A DNA stretch of 64,000 nucleotides from Cephaloticoccus capnophilus. GTDB taxonomy: Bacteria; Verrucomicrobiota; Verrucomicrobiia; Opitutales; Opitutaceae. Under the pieces are notes generated by a model. That model did no database searches. It was not told the DNA's origin and saw only the letters and a program-made list of their open reading frames with translations. Positions within the stretch are counted from its first letter, which is position 1; the number at the start of each line of letters is the position of its first letter. Positions 45,506-55,178 of this stretch are shown here, one piece after another. A program made the translations under genes and the position numbers. The stretch is from positions 62,001 to 126,000 of the forward strand of contig NZ_LSZP01000032.1 of NCBI RefSeq assembly GCF_001580045.1. Direction: 5' to 3'.

Positions 45506-48436
45506 TCATTCTGTCGCGGGAACGTCACTGGCTGCGGCCGCCGGCCTCTCTGGCAGGATGATGACTCGTGAGGCGCGGGTGGCAGGGAGGTATGTCTTGG
45601 CCAGCTCGCTCAGTTCCTCAGCGGTGATTGATTCGATATCGCTCACGCGCGAACGCGCCCAGTCGATCACCTCGGGCTTCTCCTGCGCACGCGACAGCAC
45701 ACTTCGCAGCCAATACGTGTTATTGCGCAGCGAGTCGCGCACGCTCGTCATCACGGGTTGGCGAGCGCGCTCCAGCTCATCCGCCGTCACGCCGTTTCGC
45801 GCGAGGTCGTCGCCGATTTCCACAATCAAGTCCGCGATCTGCTCGGCCTGGCTCGGGTCGACCACGCATATCGCTTGGAAGTAGCCGTAGCCCGGGAACA
45901 CATTGCTCGCAACGTTGCCCGCATAGGGGCTATAGCTGCCGCCTATTTCCTGGCGCACTTTTAGCCGCAGCCGGTCGTCAAGCACCGCACCGAGCAACGA
46001 AAGTCGACGTGAGCGGCGCACATCGAGTGCGTCGTGGCTTGGCCAATACACGCGCACATCGCCCTTATCGATTTCGGTCGGGATTCCGTAATTTTTGTTA
46101 AACGGCTGCGCGGGAAAACGAACCTGCTTGCGCTCATCAAGTGCACGCCGTTCCGCGCGCTGCGGCAGTGCCCCCAAGGTCTCGGCCACCGCAGCAATTA
46201 CGGCCTCGGGCTCGAAGTCGCCCACCACCGCGACCTCAAGCGGACCGCTCGCAAGTTCTGGATCAATCCACTCCCGCGCTTCCTCCAAGTTCCGCGAAAG
46301 CATGACATCCTTCTCGGGCAAGCCGAAGCGCGGGTCGCCGCTCGCCAGTAGGTTCGCAACCTCAGTGACGAGCGGCCCGCCCGTCGTGTATTTAAAACTT
46401 AAATACAGTTGCTCAAGTTGCTTACGCGCTTGGCGCAGTGCCTCGGGCCTCCAACCCGGGTCGGTGAGCTTGGCCGTCATGAGTTGAAGCTGGAGTCGCA
46501 AGTCCTCGCTCGTCGTCGCGCCCGCGAGCGTGAAGGCATCGACACCGACAGTAAAACCTACGCCGACCGTGTGCCCCGCGAGGATGCGCCGCAACTCGTC
46601 CGCGCTGTGTGCCCCGAGCCCACCGGCATCAAAGGTGGCGCCTGCCAAATCGCCGATCCCAGGGGCTTGCTCAGCAGGCGCGGTCAACTCGCCCTCCCCC
46701 ACACGCAGCGACACGTAGATGGGGCCTTTTTCAAAATCCGTCTGCTTAAGGTTGAGCCGCACGCCGTTGGCGAAGCGGACTAAGCGCAGGTCGAGGTCTT
46801 CCACTCGCTCGTCGCTGATCACCGCGCCCGGCTCTCCCCAGCTCGCGTAAGCCCACTCGCTCGTCTCACGCACAGCAGGCGGCGCGACCGGCTCGCTGTG
46901 CGAGGCTTGAAACGCCGCGAGTATTTCCTGCTCAGCGAGGGCAGCCGAGGCATTGCCAGACTTGTCCACACTGAGCTTCGCGTTGCCGATAACGCTCACG
47001 TAAAACCCATCTCCCTCAAAGGCCTCGCGCAGCGCAGCGAGGCAGTCTTCGGGCGTCACTTGTGCGAGCGGCGCCTCAAGCAGTGCGAGGTCAAACTCAG
47101 GACTCGTGAACACCGTGTCGGTAAATAAAGCCTCAGCGATCTCGCTCGAAAGCTGCGAGGAGTGCCGCGTCGGCGCACCGCGCACGCTCTGCGCCAATGC
47201 GTTTTTAAAATCGGCCACGACCTCCGCAAGCTCATCGGGCTGGAAGCCGTGCTCGAGCGCACGACGAAGCTCCTGCTCGCCAACCTGAAGTGCCTTGCGC
47301 CAGAGCTTCGGATTGGTCGACACCGTGATCTCCGCCTCTTCGACGAAGCGATAGTAGTCGCCCGCAGTCGCTCGCGCAGTATTGAAGGGCGCATCCTCGC
47401 CCTTCGCTAGCTCGCTGTAGCGGCGGTTGAGCATCGCAAGCGCGAGGTTGCGCGGCAGCTCGGCCAGGCGTTTCTCCACGCTGTCCGGCGCCTCTTTGTA
47501 GGGCCGCAGCCATGTCAGGATCACATCCGTCCCCGGCGCCTCCGGTTCGTAGTGATAAAATAAATGCGGCTCTTCCAGCTCGGTCACGCGCCCCATGTCG
47601 GGCAGCTCACGAGCCGGAGCGCGCGCCACGAGCGGCACAAAGGTGTCGCGGATCTGCCCCTCGGCCGCCTCCACATCGAAATCGCCCACCGCCACCACAA
47701 TCATGCGCTCAGGCCGATACCAAGTGTCCCAAAAATCCACGAAGCGATCGCGCCCCGCCTCCTCAATCACTGACTCCAGCCCGATAGGCAGCCGCTGCGG
47801 CAGGCGCGCTGCCGGCAGCATCGCCCCAAACTGAGCGACAAAGCTCCGGTAGGCGACGCTGTCGCGTGCACGTTTTTCGTTGAGGATGACGCCGCGCTCG
47901 CGGTCGATTTCCTCGTCGAGCAGCAAGAGCCCGCCCGCGTAATCGCTCAGCACGCGCAAGCCCTCGGCGAGCGTGTCCGCATCCGTGCGCGGCAGTTCGA
48001 GCCGGTATTGCGTGCGGTCGAAGCTGGTAAACGCATTCGTGTCGCCGCCAAAACTCATCCCCATCCGTTGGAAAAACTCGATAAGCGTCCCGGGCGGATA
48101 GTGCGTGCTCCCGTTAAACGCCATGTGCTCCAAAAAGTGAGCGAGCCCGCGCTGCTCCTCGGTCTCATGTAGTGATCCAGCCAATACGACCAGCTGTAGC
48201 GACGCTCGGCCCTGCGGCTCCTTGTTCGGATAAATCGCGTAGCGCAGCCCATTGGGCAGCTCGCCCGTGCGCAACACAGGGTCGGGCACAAGCGAGGCAG
48301 CGGGATTAGTGGAAGCCGCAAGCGCAGACGCAGTTTCGGCTGCGGGCGCATCGGCTCGGGAGATCAGTCCCGTAAGCGGGAGTAAGAGGGCGAAAGCAAA
48401 GAGGCAGTGGAAACGGGCGGGCTTAAATCGCGTCAT
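45506..48436 (-). CDS. M16-family zinc protease (insulinase/pitrilysin type), exported
   Basis: 976 residues. Signal peptide (FHCLFAFALLLPLTGLISRADA). The inverted zinc motif HFLEH is at 100-104 in GLAHFLEHMAFNGSTHYPPGTLIEFFQRMGMSFGGDTNAFTSFDRTQY, with the third ligand region ERGVILNE downstream. Two M16 halves are present, the second without a zinc motif (about 530-930). Degrades peptides, presumably in the periplasm or at the outer face. Its start overlaps the stop of the GH32 gene by four bases, so it is translationally coupled to it, an unexpected pairing. Confidence 0.93.
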   Translation of the reverse strand: MTRFKPARFHCLFAFALLLPLTGLISRADAPAAETASALAASTNPAASLVPDPVLRTGELPNGLRYAIYPNKEPQGRASLQLVVLAGSLHETEEQRGLAHFLEHMAFNGSTHYPPGTLIEFFQRMGMSFGGDTNAFTSFDRTQYRLELPRTDADTLAEGLRVLSDYAGGLLLLDEEIDRERGVILNEKRARDSVAYRSFVAQFGAMLPAARLPQRLPIGLESVIEEAGRDRFVDFWDTWYRPERMIVVAVGDFDVEAAEGQIRDTFVPLVARAPARELPDMGRVTELEEPHLFYHYEPEAPGTDVILTWLRPYKEAPDSVEKRLAELPRNLALAMLNRRYSELAKGEDAPFNTARATAGDYYRFVEEAEITVSTNPKLWRKALQVGEQELRRALEHGFQPDELAEVVADFKNALAQSVRGAPTRHSSQLSSEIAEALFTDTVFTSPEFDLALLEAPLAQVTPEDCLAALREAFEGDGFYVSVIGNAKLSVDKSGNASAALAEQEILAAFQASHSEPVAPPAVRETSEWAYASWGEPGAVISDERVEDLDLRLVRFANGVRLNLKQTDFEKGPIYVSLRVGEGELTAPAEQAPGIGDLAGATFDAGGLGAHSADELRRILAGHTVGVGFTVGVDAFTLAGATTSEDLRLQLQLMTAKLTDPGWRPEALRQARKQLEQLYLSFKYTTGGPLVTEVANLLASGDPRFGLPEKDVMLSRNLEEAREWIDPELASGPLEVAVVGDFEPEAVIAAVAETLGALPQRAERRALDERKQVRFPAQPFNKNYGIPTEIDKGDVRVYWPSHDALDVRRSRRLSLLGAVLDDRLRLKVRQEIGGSYSPYAGNVASNVFPGYGYFQAICVVDPSQAEQIADLIVEIGDDLARNGVTADELERARQPVMTSVRDSLRNNTYWLRSVLSRAQEKPEVIDWARSRVSDIESITAEELSELAKTYLPATRASRVIILPERPAAAASDVPATE

Positions 48437-49998
48437 GGCTCGCAGTTATCGACGTGCAGCGCATACGCCTCCAGCGAAAACGTGGCTCCGGTACTCTCCG
48501 CCGAAAATCCCATCTCCGTAAATGCCGCACTCGGGTAGACGCTAGCCGTCACGCAGCGCTCGCCCCGATTGGCGAAACACTCCAGAGAGGTCTTATCGAG
48601 GCAGAGCAACATCCGCATCGAATTGCGCATTCCACCTGCAAGCGGGGCGACCATGAGTGGCACAGGAAAGTTCTTCGGCAAGACCTCCGAGCCTGCATCG
48701 CTACGGTCAACGAAAAGCTCCGCGCGCGCCGAGCCCTCCACGTTATTGACTCCTAGGCGCAGCTCTTGGCCCCAAGGATTGCGAAAAGTAATCGTGCTTT
48801 GGCCTGCGCCCAAGCCGTGCAAGCTGACTTTGATCATGCCGCGCTTCAGGTCGAGCTCCCCAAACGGAATCATCGGCACTTCCTCGTTAGCGACCTCTAC
48901 TTTACCACAGCGAAACAGTCGGCTCCCCTGCTCACGCCGCGCAAAGAGCTCGGGCACCGGATAACTTTTGAGCACATAACCCTCGCTGTTCACGACTAGC
49001 GAAAGCTCACGCGGAATCGTCATTTGGCCGAGCCAGCCGTCCGCCGCGCTCGGGAGTTCAGCGGCATAGTCCCAGTTCGACATCCAGCCAATCATCACCC
49101 GCCGGTCACCAGGCACATTGTTAAAAAGCACACCCGCATAGTTGTCTCGCCCCCAGTCCACCCAACGCGCGCTCGCGCAGGGCTGACTCTCATCGAGCGT
49201 AAAGGTCGTCCCGTCGAAATCGCCCACGAAGTACTGCGTGGCCGAGCCTTCGTTGGGCCCGCCCGGGTTGATGCTCACCAGCAGCACCCACTTCTCTTTC
49301 TCAGGAGCGCAACCCTCGCTGTCATCCGCATCCAAGCCATCCTCCCAAAATTCGTTTTTGACCGGCAGCGAAAACAAGTCGGGGCACTCCCAAACGCCGC
49401 CGTGCGCGCCACACTCCGCACCAAACTCGGAGAGGAAGCGCCAGTTAATCAGATCCGCCGACTCGTAAAAATGCACGCGGTCGCCCGCCGCCAAAACCAT
49501 TAGCCAACGCCCGCACTCCGCATCCCAACTCACCTTTGGGTCGCGAAAATCCGGCAGCCCCGGGCTCTGCAAAACGGGATTCCCCGCATACTGCGCCCAC
49601 GTCATCCCGCCATCCAGCGAGTAAGCAAGCGCCTGATTCTCGACCTGGTTTGGGTCAGTTTCCGCGATGTCGTGCGCAGTGTAAATCGCCACAAGCGGCG
49701 GTGTCGTCCCGTCGCCAAAACCCGACGTGTTCCCGTAGTCCACGACCGCACTGCCCGAAAACATGTAAATGGAACCCTGAGGGCACAGCGCAACCGGCTG
49801 CTCCTGCCAACACACGAGGTCGCAACTCGTCGCATGCCCCCAATACATCGGCCCGTGGATAGGCGCATGCGGGTAATACTGAAAAAACAAGTGCCAAGTG
49901 CCGTCGAGGTAGAGCAGCCCGTTGGGGTCGTTTATCCAGCCCTTGCGTGGACTGAAGTGATACAGCGGACGGTAGTTTTCGGAGTGAGACGCATTCAT
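48433..49998 (-). CDS. Glycoside hydrolase family 32 (beta-fructofuranosidase type), first copy
   Basis: 521 residues, no signal peptide, so probably cytoplasmic. GH32 signatures: RKGWINDPNGLLYLDGTWHLFFQYYPHA (catalytic nucleophile Asp in NDPNG), HATSCDLVCWQEQPVAL, FSGSAVVD, FRDPKVSWD (transition-state stabiliser), WECPDLF (acid/base Glu). A C-terminal beta-sandwich domain follows, including ECFANRGERCVTASVYPSAAF. Predicted to release fructose from sucrose or fructan oligomers. Overlaps the M16 gene start by four bases. A closely related paralogue lies just upstream in the same direction. Confidence 0.93.
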   Translation of the reverse strand: MNASHSENYRPLYHFSPRKGWINDPNGLLYLDGTWHLFFQYYPHAPIHGPMYWGHATSCDLVCWQEQPVALCPQGSIYMFSGSAVVDYGNTSGFGDGTTPPLVAIYTAHDIAETDPNQVENQALAYSLDGGMTWAQYAGNPVLQSPGLPDFRDPKVSWDAECGRWLMVLAAGDRVHFYESADLINWRFLSEFGAECGAHGGVWECPDLFSLPVKNEFWEDGLDADDSEGCAPEKEKWVLLVSINPGGPNEGSATQYFVGDFDGTTFTLDESQPCASARWVDWGRDNYAGVLFNNVPGDRRVMIGWMSNWDYAAELPSAADGWLGQMTIPRELSLVVNSEGYVLKSYPVPELFARREQGSRLFRCGKVEVANEEVPMIPFGELDLKRGMIKVSLHGLGAGQSTITFRNPWGQELRLGVNNVEGSARAELFVDRSDAGSEVLPKNFPVPLMVAPLAGGMRNSMRMLLCLDKTSLECFANRGERCVTASVYPSAAFTEMGFSAESTGATFSLEAYALHVDNCEP

Positions 49999-50183
49999 GG
50001 GAAAAGGTGCCGCACGCGCAGCAGATTCTCCGCGCAGGCACTTTTTTGAGAACGCGAAGCGCCCCTCTTTGTTCGCGCTGCGGGCGGCCTATGTGCGTCA
50101 TCTGCGTCACAAACAGAGAGCACACATTAACCTTGGGAGAAGGGGCGTGCGGGGCTGCGCGACGAGCCGTCATGGCCACGCCA

Positions 50184-51866
50184 CTACAGCGCGATTTCCT
50201 CGACTTCGATTGCGTAGGAGGAGCCCGCTACGTCCGACGAGTACAGCAGCGTCGTGTAGGGCCAGTTGGGGAAAAACAGGACCGTAATCGCACGCTCGCC
50301 TCCGTTGCAGAAAATCTCCGCCGAGGTCTTATCGAGGATGATCATGAAGTTCGTCTCCGAACAGCACAGCCCTTGCTCCTCGACCGGCACGATGGGCGCA
50401 GCAATCACGGGGCCGGCAAAGTTTTGAGAAAAGTCCCCCTCGCCCGCCGAGTGGCGATTGACGATAACCGGCGTGCCGGGGACGGCGTTGTGTTGGAGAA
50501 TCTCCAGCCGCTCGCCCTGCTCGTTGCAAAACACAAGCCGGTAGCTCCCCATCGGGCTCATCTGCCTAATCTTAATCCTCATGATTGCCCGCGTAAGGTC
50601 GATTTCGCCCGACTCAATCAGCGTAGTGATGGGCGCGATACCCACCTGTGCGAGCGGGCCATTGGCCTTGAGCGTGCCGCTGCGGCGGATCTTGCGTGTC
50701 GGGTCAAGGTCGCCCCCAAATTCGCTCGGCAGGTGGCTTTTGATAACGTAACCCGACACGGACGTCTTCGCCAAAATCAGCTGACGCGGCAAAGTCATCT
50801 GGCCCAGCCAGCCCTCTGCGGAAGTCGGGAGTTTTTTAGCGTAATCCCAATTCGACATCCAACCGATCATCACGCGCCGCCCATCCGGCACGTTGTTAAA
50901 GAGCACGCTTGCGTAGTTGTCCCGCCCCCAATCCAGCCAAGCGTAGGGGCTGCAAATCGTTTCGAGGACAGTCGGGTTATTGAGCGGCTTACCCACGATT
51001 TGTTTTGCCGCGTTTTTTTTATGATTCGGCGGCGCGGTAAACTGTTTGTCGGGCGTGAATTTCGTCCCGTCGAAATCGCCCACGAAATACTGTGTGGCCG
51101 AGCCGCCATTTGGGCCGCCCGGGTTTAGACTGACGAGCAGCACCCACTTCTCTTCGGCATCCGGCGGGGGCGGCTCACCGTGCACCTTTTCGACCTTCAT
51201 TGAAAAAAAGTCCGGGCACTCCCAGACACCGCCGTGCGCGCCAATCTGCGCGCCAAACTCCGAGAGAAACGCCCAGTCCTTGAGGTTTGGCGAAGTGTAG
51301 AAGTGCACACAGTCGCCCGCTGCGATCACCATCAACCACCGCCCGCGCTCCGCATCCCAGCTCACCTTCGGGTCGCGGAAATCGCGCAAGCCCGGATTAG
51401 GCAAGACAGGGTTTGCCTCGTAGTGCGTCCACCTCGTCCCGCCATCCAGCGAATAGGCGATTGCCTGCGTCTCTGCGGCGAGCGCGGCATCGCCGCCCGA
51501 CTTTGCCTTAGCTGCATCGTGCGCAGTATAAATTGCCACGACTGGCGGCACAGCGCCCTCGGCTCGCTCCGCTTCTGCGGCACCGAAGCCCGCCGTGTTT
51601 TGCGCATCGACCACGATGCTTCCCGAAAAAATACTGCGCGACGCATCGGGAAAAAGCGCAATCGGCTGCTCCTCCCAATGCACCAAGTCACGGCTCGTCG
51701 CATGCCCCCAGTGCATCGGCCCGTGCTCTGGCGCATGCGGGTAATACTGGAAATACAAGTGCCAGACTCCGTCCAAGTAGAAGAGCCCGTTGGGGTCATT
51801 TACCCACCCGTCGCTAGGCGCAAAGTGGAAGTTCGGGCGGTAGTGGTTTTTTTGAGACACGCTCAT
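50184..51866 (-). CDS. Glycoside hydrolase family 32 (beta-fructofuranosidase type), second copy
   Basis: 560 residues. Same family motifs: SDGWVNDPNGLFYLDGVWHLYFQYYPHAPEHGPMHWGHATSRDLVHWEEQPIALFPDASRSIFSGSIVVD, DFRDPKVSWD, VWECPDFFS. The C-terminal module has TSAEIFCNGGERAITVLFFPNWPY. Compared with copy 1 it has a ~35-residue insert after DGTKFTPDKQFTAPPN (KKNAAKQIVG), shortly before the motif LDWGRDNYASVLFNNVPDGRRVMIGWMSNWDYA. ATG 51866 is chosen; the 26-residue upstream extension looks spurious. The pair probably arose by tandem duplication. Confidence 0.92.
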   Translation of the reverse strand: MSVSQKNHYRPNFHFAPSDGWVNDPNGLFYLDGVWHLYFQYYPHAPEHGPMHWGHATSRDLVHWEEQPIALFPDASRSIFSGSIVVDAQNTAGFGAAEAERAEGAVPPVVAIYTAHDAAKAKSGGDAALAAETQAIAYSLDGGTRWTHYEANPVLPNPGLRDFRDPKVSWDAERGRWLMVIAAGDCVHFYTSPNLKDWAFLSEFGAQIGAHGGVWECPDFFSMKVEKVHGEPPPPDAEEKWVLLVSLNPGGPNGGSATQYFVGDFDGTKFTPDKQFTAPPNHKKNAAKQIVGKPLNNPTVLETICSPYAWLDWGRDNYASVLFNNVPDGRRVMIGWMSNWDYAKKLPTSAEGWLGQMTLPRQLILAKTSVSGYVIKSHLPSEFGGDLDPTRKIRRSGTLKANGPLAQVGIAPITTLIESGEIDLTRAIMRIKIRQMSPMGSYRLVFCNEQGERLEILQHNAVPGTPVIVNRHSAGEGDFSQNFAGPVIAAPIVPVEEQGLCCSETNFMIILDKTSAEIFCNGGERAITVLFFPNWPYTTLLYSSDVAGSSYAIEVEEIAL

Positions 51867-51899
51867 GGGGCTAGTGCTAGTGCGGGGAGTAGGGGTAAT

Positions 51900-51931
51900 A
51901 AAAAAAGCCGCCGAGTTTACGCGGCGGCTTT
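51900..51931 (-). terminator. Rho-independent terminator downstream of the YugP-type gene
   Basis: On the minus strand AAAGCCGCCG / CGGCGGCTTT (arms 51922-51931 and 51904-51913) runs into a T tract of seven (51900-51906). It separates the peptidase gene from the GH32 pair. Confidence 0.85.
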
Positions 51932-51977
51932 GCGCAAAAGGCAAAGGTTCTATTTGGGTAAATACGCCAGTAACGGC

Positions 51978-52679
51978 TCAATCCCGACTGCGGCCTCCTG
52001 CCAAGATGAGCAAGATGTGCAAAAGCGAGCCGAGCGCAGCGACAAAGGCGGCGACATACGTCAACGCCGCGGCGTCGAGCGTCTCGTGCACCCCCTTCAT
52101 CTCGTCTTTCTCGACAATCCCGAGCGTCACGAGCTGCGCCTTCGCACGGCGGCTCGCATCAAACTCCACCGGCAAGGTCACGAGTTGAAAAACCACGATT
52201 ACGCCAAGTGCCCATGCCCCCAAGGCGAGCAGGTTGTAGCCAAAGGCCGAGCCCGCAAAACTGAGCAGCAAAATACCCGCCATAATCACGTAACTCGAGA
52301 TGCTGGAGGCGATTTGCGTCGCCGGTACCAGCGTTTGGCGAACCTTCATCATGGAGTAGCCAACCTTGTGCTGGATGGCATGACCGGCCTCGTGCGCAGC
52401 GACGCCCAACGCAGCGAGGCTCGTCCCGTGGTAGTTCATCTCAGAAAGCGCAAGGCGGCGGCGGATCGGGTCGTAGTGATCGGTGAGCTCGCCCGGCACC
52501 TTGATAATCTCCACGCCCTGGACGCCCGCCGAGCGCATGACCGCTTCGGCCGCCTCACGGCCCGTAATCCGCCCACGCGAAGCGATCCTCACATTTTTGT
52601 TATAGGCACTGCGCACACGAGTCTGCGCATAGAGCCCGAAGAGCATGGGGACGATGATAAGAATGATCCAAATAAGCAT
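51978..52679 (-). CDS. YugP-type neutral zinc metallopeptidase
   Basis: 233 residues. An N-terminal membrane helix (2-20) is followed by a cytosolic or periplasmic catalytic part with HEAGH at 96-100 (AALGVAAHEAGHAIQHKVGYSMMKVRQ). Two or three further membrane helices follow (SSISSYVIMAGILLLSFAGSAFGYNLLALGAWALGVIVVFQLVTLPVEFDAS and the last 25 residues). LPVEFDASRRAKAQL is the family's second conserved block. Matches the Zn_peptidase_2 family. Function poorly known. Its own terminator follows. Confidence 0.92.
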   Translation of the reverse strand: MLIWIILIIVPMLFGLYAQTRVRSAYNKNVRIASRGRITGREAAEAVMRSAGVQGVEIIKVPGELTDHYDPIRRRLALSEMNYHGTSLAALGVAAHEAGHAIQHKVGYSMMKVRQTLVPATQIASSISSYVIMAGILLLSFAGSAFGYNLLALGAWALGVIVVFQLVTLPVEFDASRRAKAQLVTLGIVEKDEMKGVHETLDAAALTYVAAFVAALGSLLHILLILAGGRSRD

Positions 52680-52889
52680 GATAAAAAAATGGGGGGAGCT
52701 CTGCTTCGAGTCTGCGCTACCTTATGAGGTTCCTCAAAACGTCAAGGCGCGAGTCGCACATAACGCGCGCCCACGAGCCATCCACGACGCGCCGCTGGAA
52801 GGAAAACGGCGCGCGGCACTGCGCCCCACCGCAGCGGGGCGCTGCGCGAGCTGCGTGCTGTATCTCGCTGCGCGAGCTGAATCTCAGAA

Positions 52890-54035
52890 TCAGCACGCCT
52901 CGACATCTACCCAGCGGCGTTCGGCCCAGGACTTCAGCCCCAGTTCAGCGAGTTGCACGCCCTTGGCCCCCTCGCGCAAGCTCCAGCGAAACGGTTCGTC
53001 CTTCACGACGTGCCGTAGGAATAGCTCCCACTGGACTTTAAAGGCGTTGTCGTAAACGGCATTGGTCGGCACGCGGCTCCAGCCCGCTTTGTAGTCGATG
53101 GGGCTATCAATGTCGGGGTTCCACACCGCGCGCGGCGTGGCCGCGAGTGGCTGCGCCTTGCAATCGCGCAGCCCCGCGACTGCCGAGCCGTGCGTGCCAT
53201 CGACTTGGAGTGTGAGCAGGTCGTCGCGATCGACGCGCACGCACCACGAGGAGTTGAAGTGGCAGATCGTGCCGTTCGCGAGCTGGAAGGTCGCATAGGC
53301 CGCGTCGTCCGCCGTGCATTTATAGGGCTGCCCCGCCTCATCCCAACGCTGCGGGATATGCGTCGCACCGAGACACGACAGACTCTGAATCTCCCCAAAC
53401 AGGTTCTGAATCACATACTGCCAATGGCAGAGCATATCGACGATGATGCCGCCGTCCTCCTCCTTACGGTAATTCCACGAGGGGCGTTGGAGTGCCTCGT
53501 GCTCGCCGGTAAACACCCAGTAGCCGAACTCGCCGCGCACGCTCAAAATCCTCCCGAAGAAACCGGTATCGATCAGATACTTCAGCTTGAGCAGCCCGGG
53601 CAGCCAAAGCTTGTCCTGCACGACGCCGTTTTTGAGCCCGGCGGCCTCGACTTCTTGAGCGAGCGCAAGGGCCTCGGCGGAGGTCGTCGCCGTGGGCTTT
53701 TCGCAATAAATATGTTTGCGCGCGGCAATGGCTTTGCGAACCCCATGCGGACGTTGGCCCGTGAGCGTCGCGTCGAAATAAATCTGGTTACCCGCATCGG
53801 CGAGTGCCGTATCGAGGTCGGTCGTGTAACGCGAGATGCCCGCACGGGCCGCCAGCGCGGCGAGCTTTGCCTCGCTGCGGCCCACCAAAATCGGGTCGGG
53901 CAAGATCCGCTCCGAATCACTCAAGCGCACGCCCCCTTGATCGATGATCGCTTTGATCGAGCGCAACAGGTGCTGGTTCGTGCCCATGCGGCCCGTGACG
54001 CCGTTCATGATGATGCCGACTTTGTGCGTAGTCAT
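52890..54035 (-). CDS. Gfo/Idh/MocA-family oxidoreductase
   Basis: 381 residues. An N-terminal Rossmann domain begins [23 protein letters not shown] (GxxGRMG-type dinucleotide site) and [44 protein letters not shown], with the family EKP motif. The C-terminal domain has [74 protein letters not shown]. Expected to oxidise or reduce a sugar or inositol derivative with NAD(P); the substrate is unknown. Lies 217 bases downstream of the cupin gene in the same direction. Confidence 0.92.
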   Translation of the reverse strand: MTTHKVGIIMNGVTGRMGTNQHLLRSIKAIIDQGGVRLSDSERILPDPILVGRSEAKLAALAARAGISRYTTDLDTALADAGNQIYFDATLTGQRPHGVRKAIAARKHIYCEKPTATTSAEALALAQEVEAAGLKNGVVQDKLWLPGLLKLKYLIDTGFFGRILSVRGEFGYWVFTGEHEALQRPSWNYRKEEDGGIIVDMLCHWQYVIQNLFGEIQSLSCLGATHIPQRWDEAGQPYKCTADDAAYATFQLANGTICHFNSSWCVRVDRDDLLTLQVDGTHGSAVAGLRDCKAQPLAATPRAVWNPDIDSPIDYKAGWSRVPTNAVYDNAFKVQWELFLRHVVKDEPFRWSLREGAKGVQLAELGLKSWAERRWVDVEAC

Positions 54036-54212
54036 AAGCCGCTCGAACTAAGGAAAACTCAGCCGACTACCAGCACCGACGCCGAAAAATCTGCTCGACC
54101 GCTTCAGGAGCGCACGGGCGCAGCCGCAGGCCGCTTTATTTGGCAGCAGGCTCGCTGGGCGCGCCGGAGCCGCCCAACGAGGGAAGCGGGCAGTGCTAGA
54201 GGTCGCAGACCT

Positions 54213-54256
54213 CCAACTACGCGTGGGGCGGCAGGCTGTGCCTGCACCCATTTACA
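54213..54256 (+). repeat. Composite palindromic element, copy 6 (fragment)
   Basis: CCAACTACGCGTGGGGC, hairpin GCAGGC-TGT-GCCTGC and ACCCATTTACA, the left end of a full element cut off at the hairpin B boundary. The TAA stop of the cupin gene (54252-54254) lies inside it. Confidence 0.75.
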
Positions 54257-54713
54257 GGGGCGCTTGTGCTTTGTCCGTGCACTGCGGCTGGGCTCCGGCA
54301 GGGAGCGCAGGGATGTCCCCTTCCCCCGCGCGCGGCAGCGTCCCCTCAAGCTCCTGCCGCCAGTGCGCGACATCGCCGCCCGGACAGTAACAATACATCA
54401 TGTGTAGCGGCGAATCGCCTACATTGGTCAGTTGGTGAAATACCGTAGCCGGCAAGTAAACCATCTGCCCCGCCGTGATTTCGCTCTTCTCCTCACCTAC
54501 GCAGATCTCGCCACGCCCTTGGAGCACCATGTAAACCTCTTCTTGCTCTTGGTTATGCCAAGGCACCTGCCCGCCATTAGGCTCTAGGATAACGTAGCCC
54601 ATCGTGAAACCTTTTGCCGGAATAGGTTGACCGGATTGGCCCGCGAGCCCACGCCCCCAACGGCGAGCCGGAAACGTGTTACCCGGTATTTTGGCAATGT
54701 CTGCGATGATCAT
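54252..54713 (-). CDS. Cupin-domain protein with repeat-derived stop
   Basis: 153 residues. Single cupin: GYVILEPNGGQVPWHNQEQEEVYMVLQGRGEICVGEEKSEITAGQMVYLPATVFHQLTNVGDSPLHMMYCYC. Metal ligands are plausible at HNQEQEE and H near FHQLTN. Probably a sugar isomerase/epimerase-like or oxygenase-like protein; function unknown. The last ~15 residues (AGAQPQCTDKAQAPL) are low-complexity, and the stop codon lies within a fragment of the composite repeat, so the original C-terminus may have been replaced. ATG 54713 is chosen. Confidence 0.82.
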   Translation of the reverse strand: MIIADIAKIPGNTFPARRWGRGLAGQSGQPIPAKGFTMGYVILEPNGGQVPWHNQEQEEVYMVLQGRGEICVGEEKSEITAGQMVYLPATVFHQLTNVGDSPLHMMYCYCPGGDVAHWRQELEGTLPRAGEGDIPALPAGAQPQCTDKAQAPL

Positions 54714-54856
54714 AGGATCGTGTAAATGCGTAGCACTCAAGCCCATGTAAACCGCAAAGCAGATGCGCATAGCTACGTATTTAATACACAGTAACCGCAG
54801 CTATTAGCGCTCTCGCTCGCTCACTCGTCAACGCACGACACGACCGCAGACCACCT

Positions 54857-55161
54857 CCACTACGCGTGGGGCGGCAGCGTGTCGCTGCACCCGTTCAATT
54901 TGGGAATTGGCCTCGTCGCTTCGCGACAAAACCAATTCCCAAATTTGAAAGCATTCCCCCCTGTCGCGTTGCGACAGGGAGAATAGTAAAAAGGAAAGTA
55001 GAGTGATAACCCGTTTGGGCGAGACGGGAAAAATCACCAGTAAACTCCCGCCTCCAAGTTTGGGCTCCTTTCTACCGAACGCTTGGTTGCCGTGCATGAG
55101 CACGGCAGCCAAGCGTTCGGTAAATGGGTGCAGGCACAGCCTGCCGCCCCACGCGCAGTGG
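54857..55161 (-). repeat. Composite palindromic element, copy 7 (full, inverted)
   Basis: Outer repeat CCACTACGCGTGGGG / CCCCACGCGCAGTGG. Hairpin D is the TTTGGGAATTGG type as in copy 2, hairpin B the ACCGAACG type, and hairpin A shows AGCG-TGT-CGCT on one side and GGC-ACA-GCC on the other. Flanked on the left by CACTCGTCAACGCACGACAC (54822-54841), shared with copy 8. On the right (55163-55182) it meets an inverted GGGNCTGTTCCCGTTTC motif. Lies 18 bases from the M3 peptidase stop. Confidence 0.9.
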
Positions 55162-55178
55162 TGAAACGGGAACAGCCC

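Noticed and set aside
52801-52880. GC-rich stem GCGCCCC/GGGGCGC after the Gfo/Idh gene as a terminator
   Set aside because: No T run next to it on the minus strand; the stem is a by-product of GC-rich sequence.
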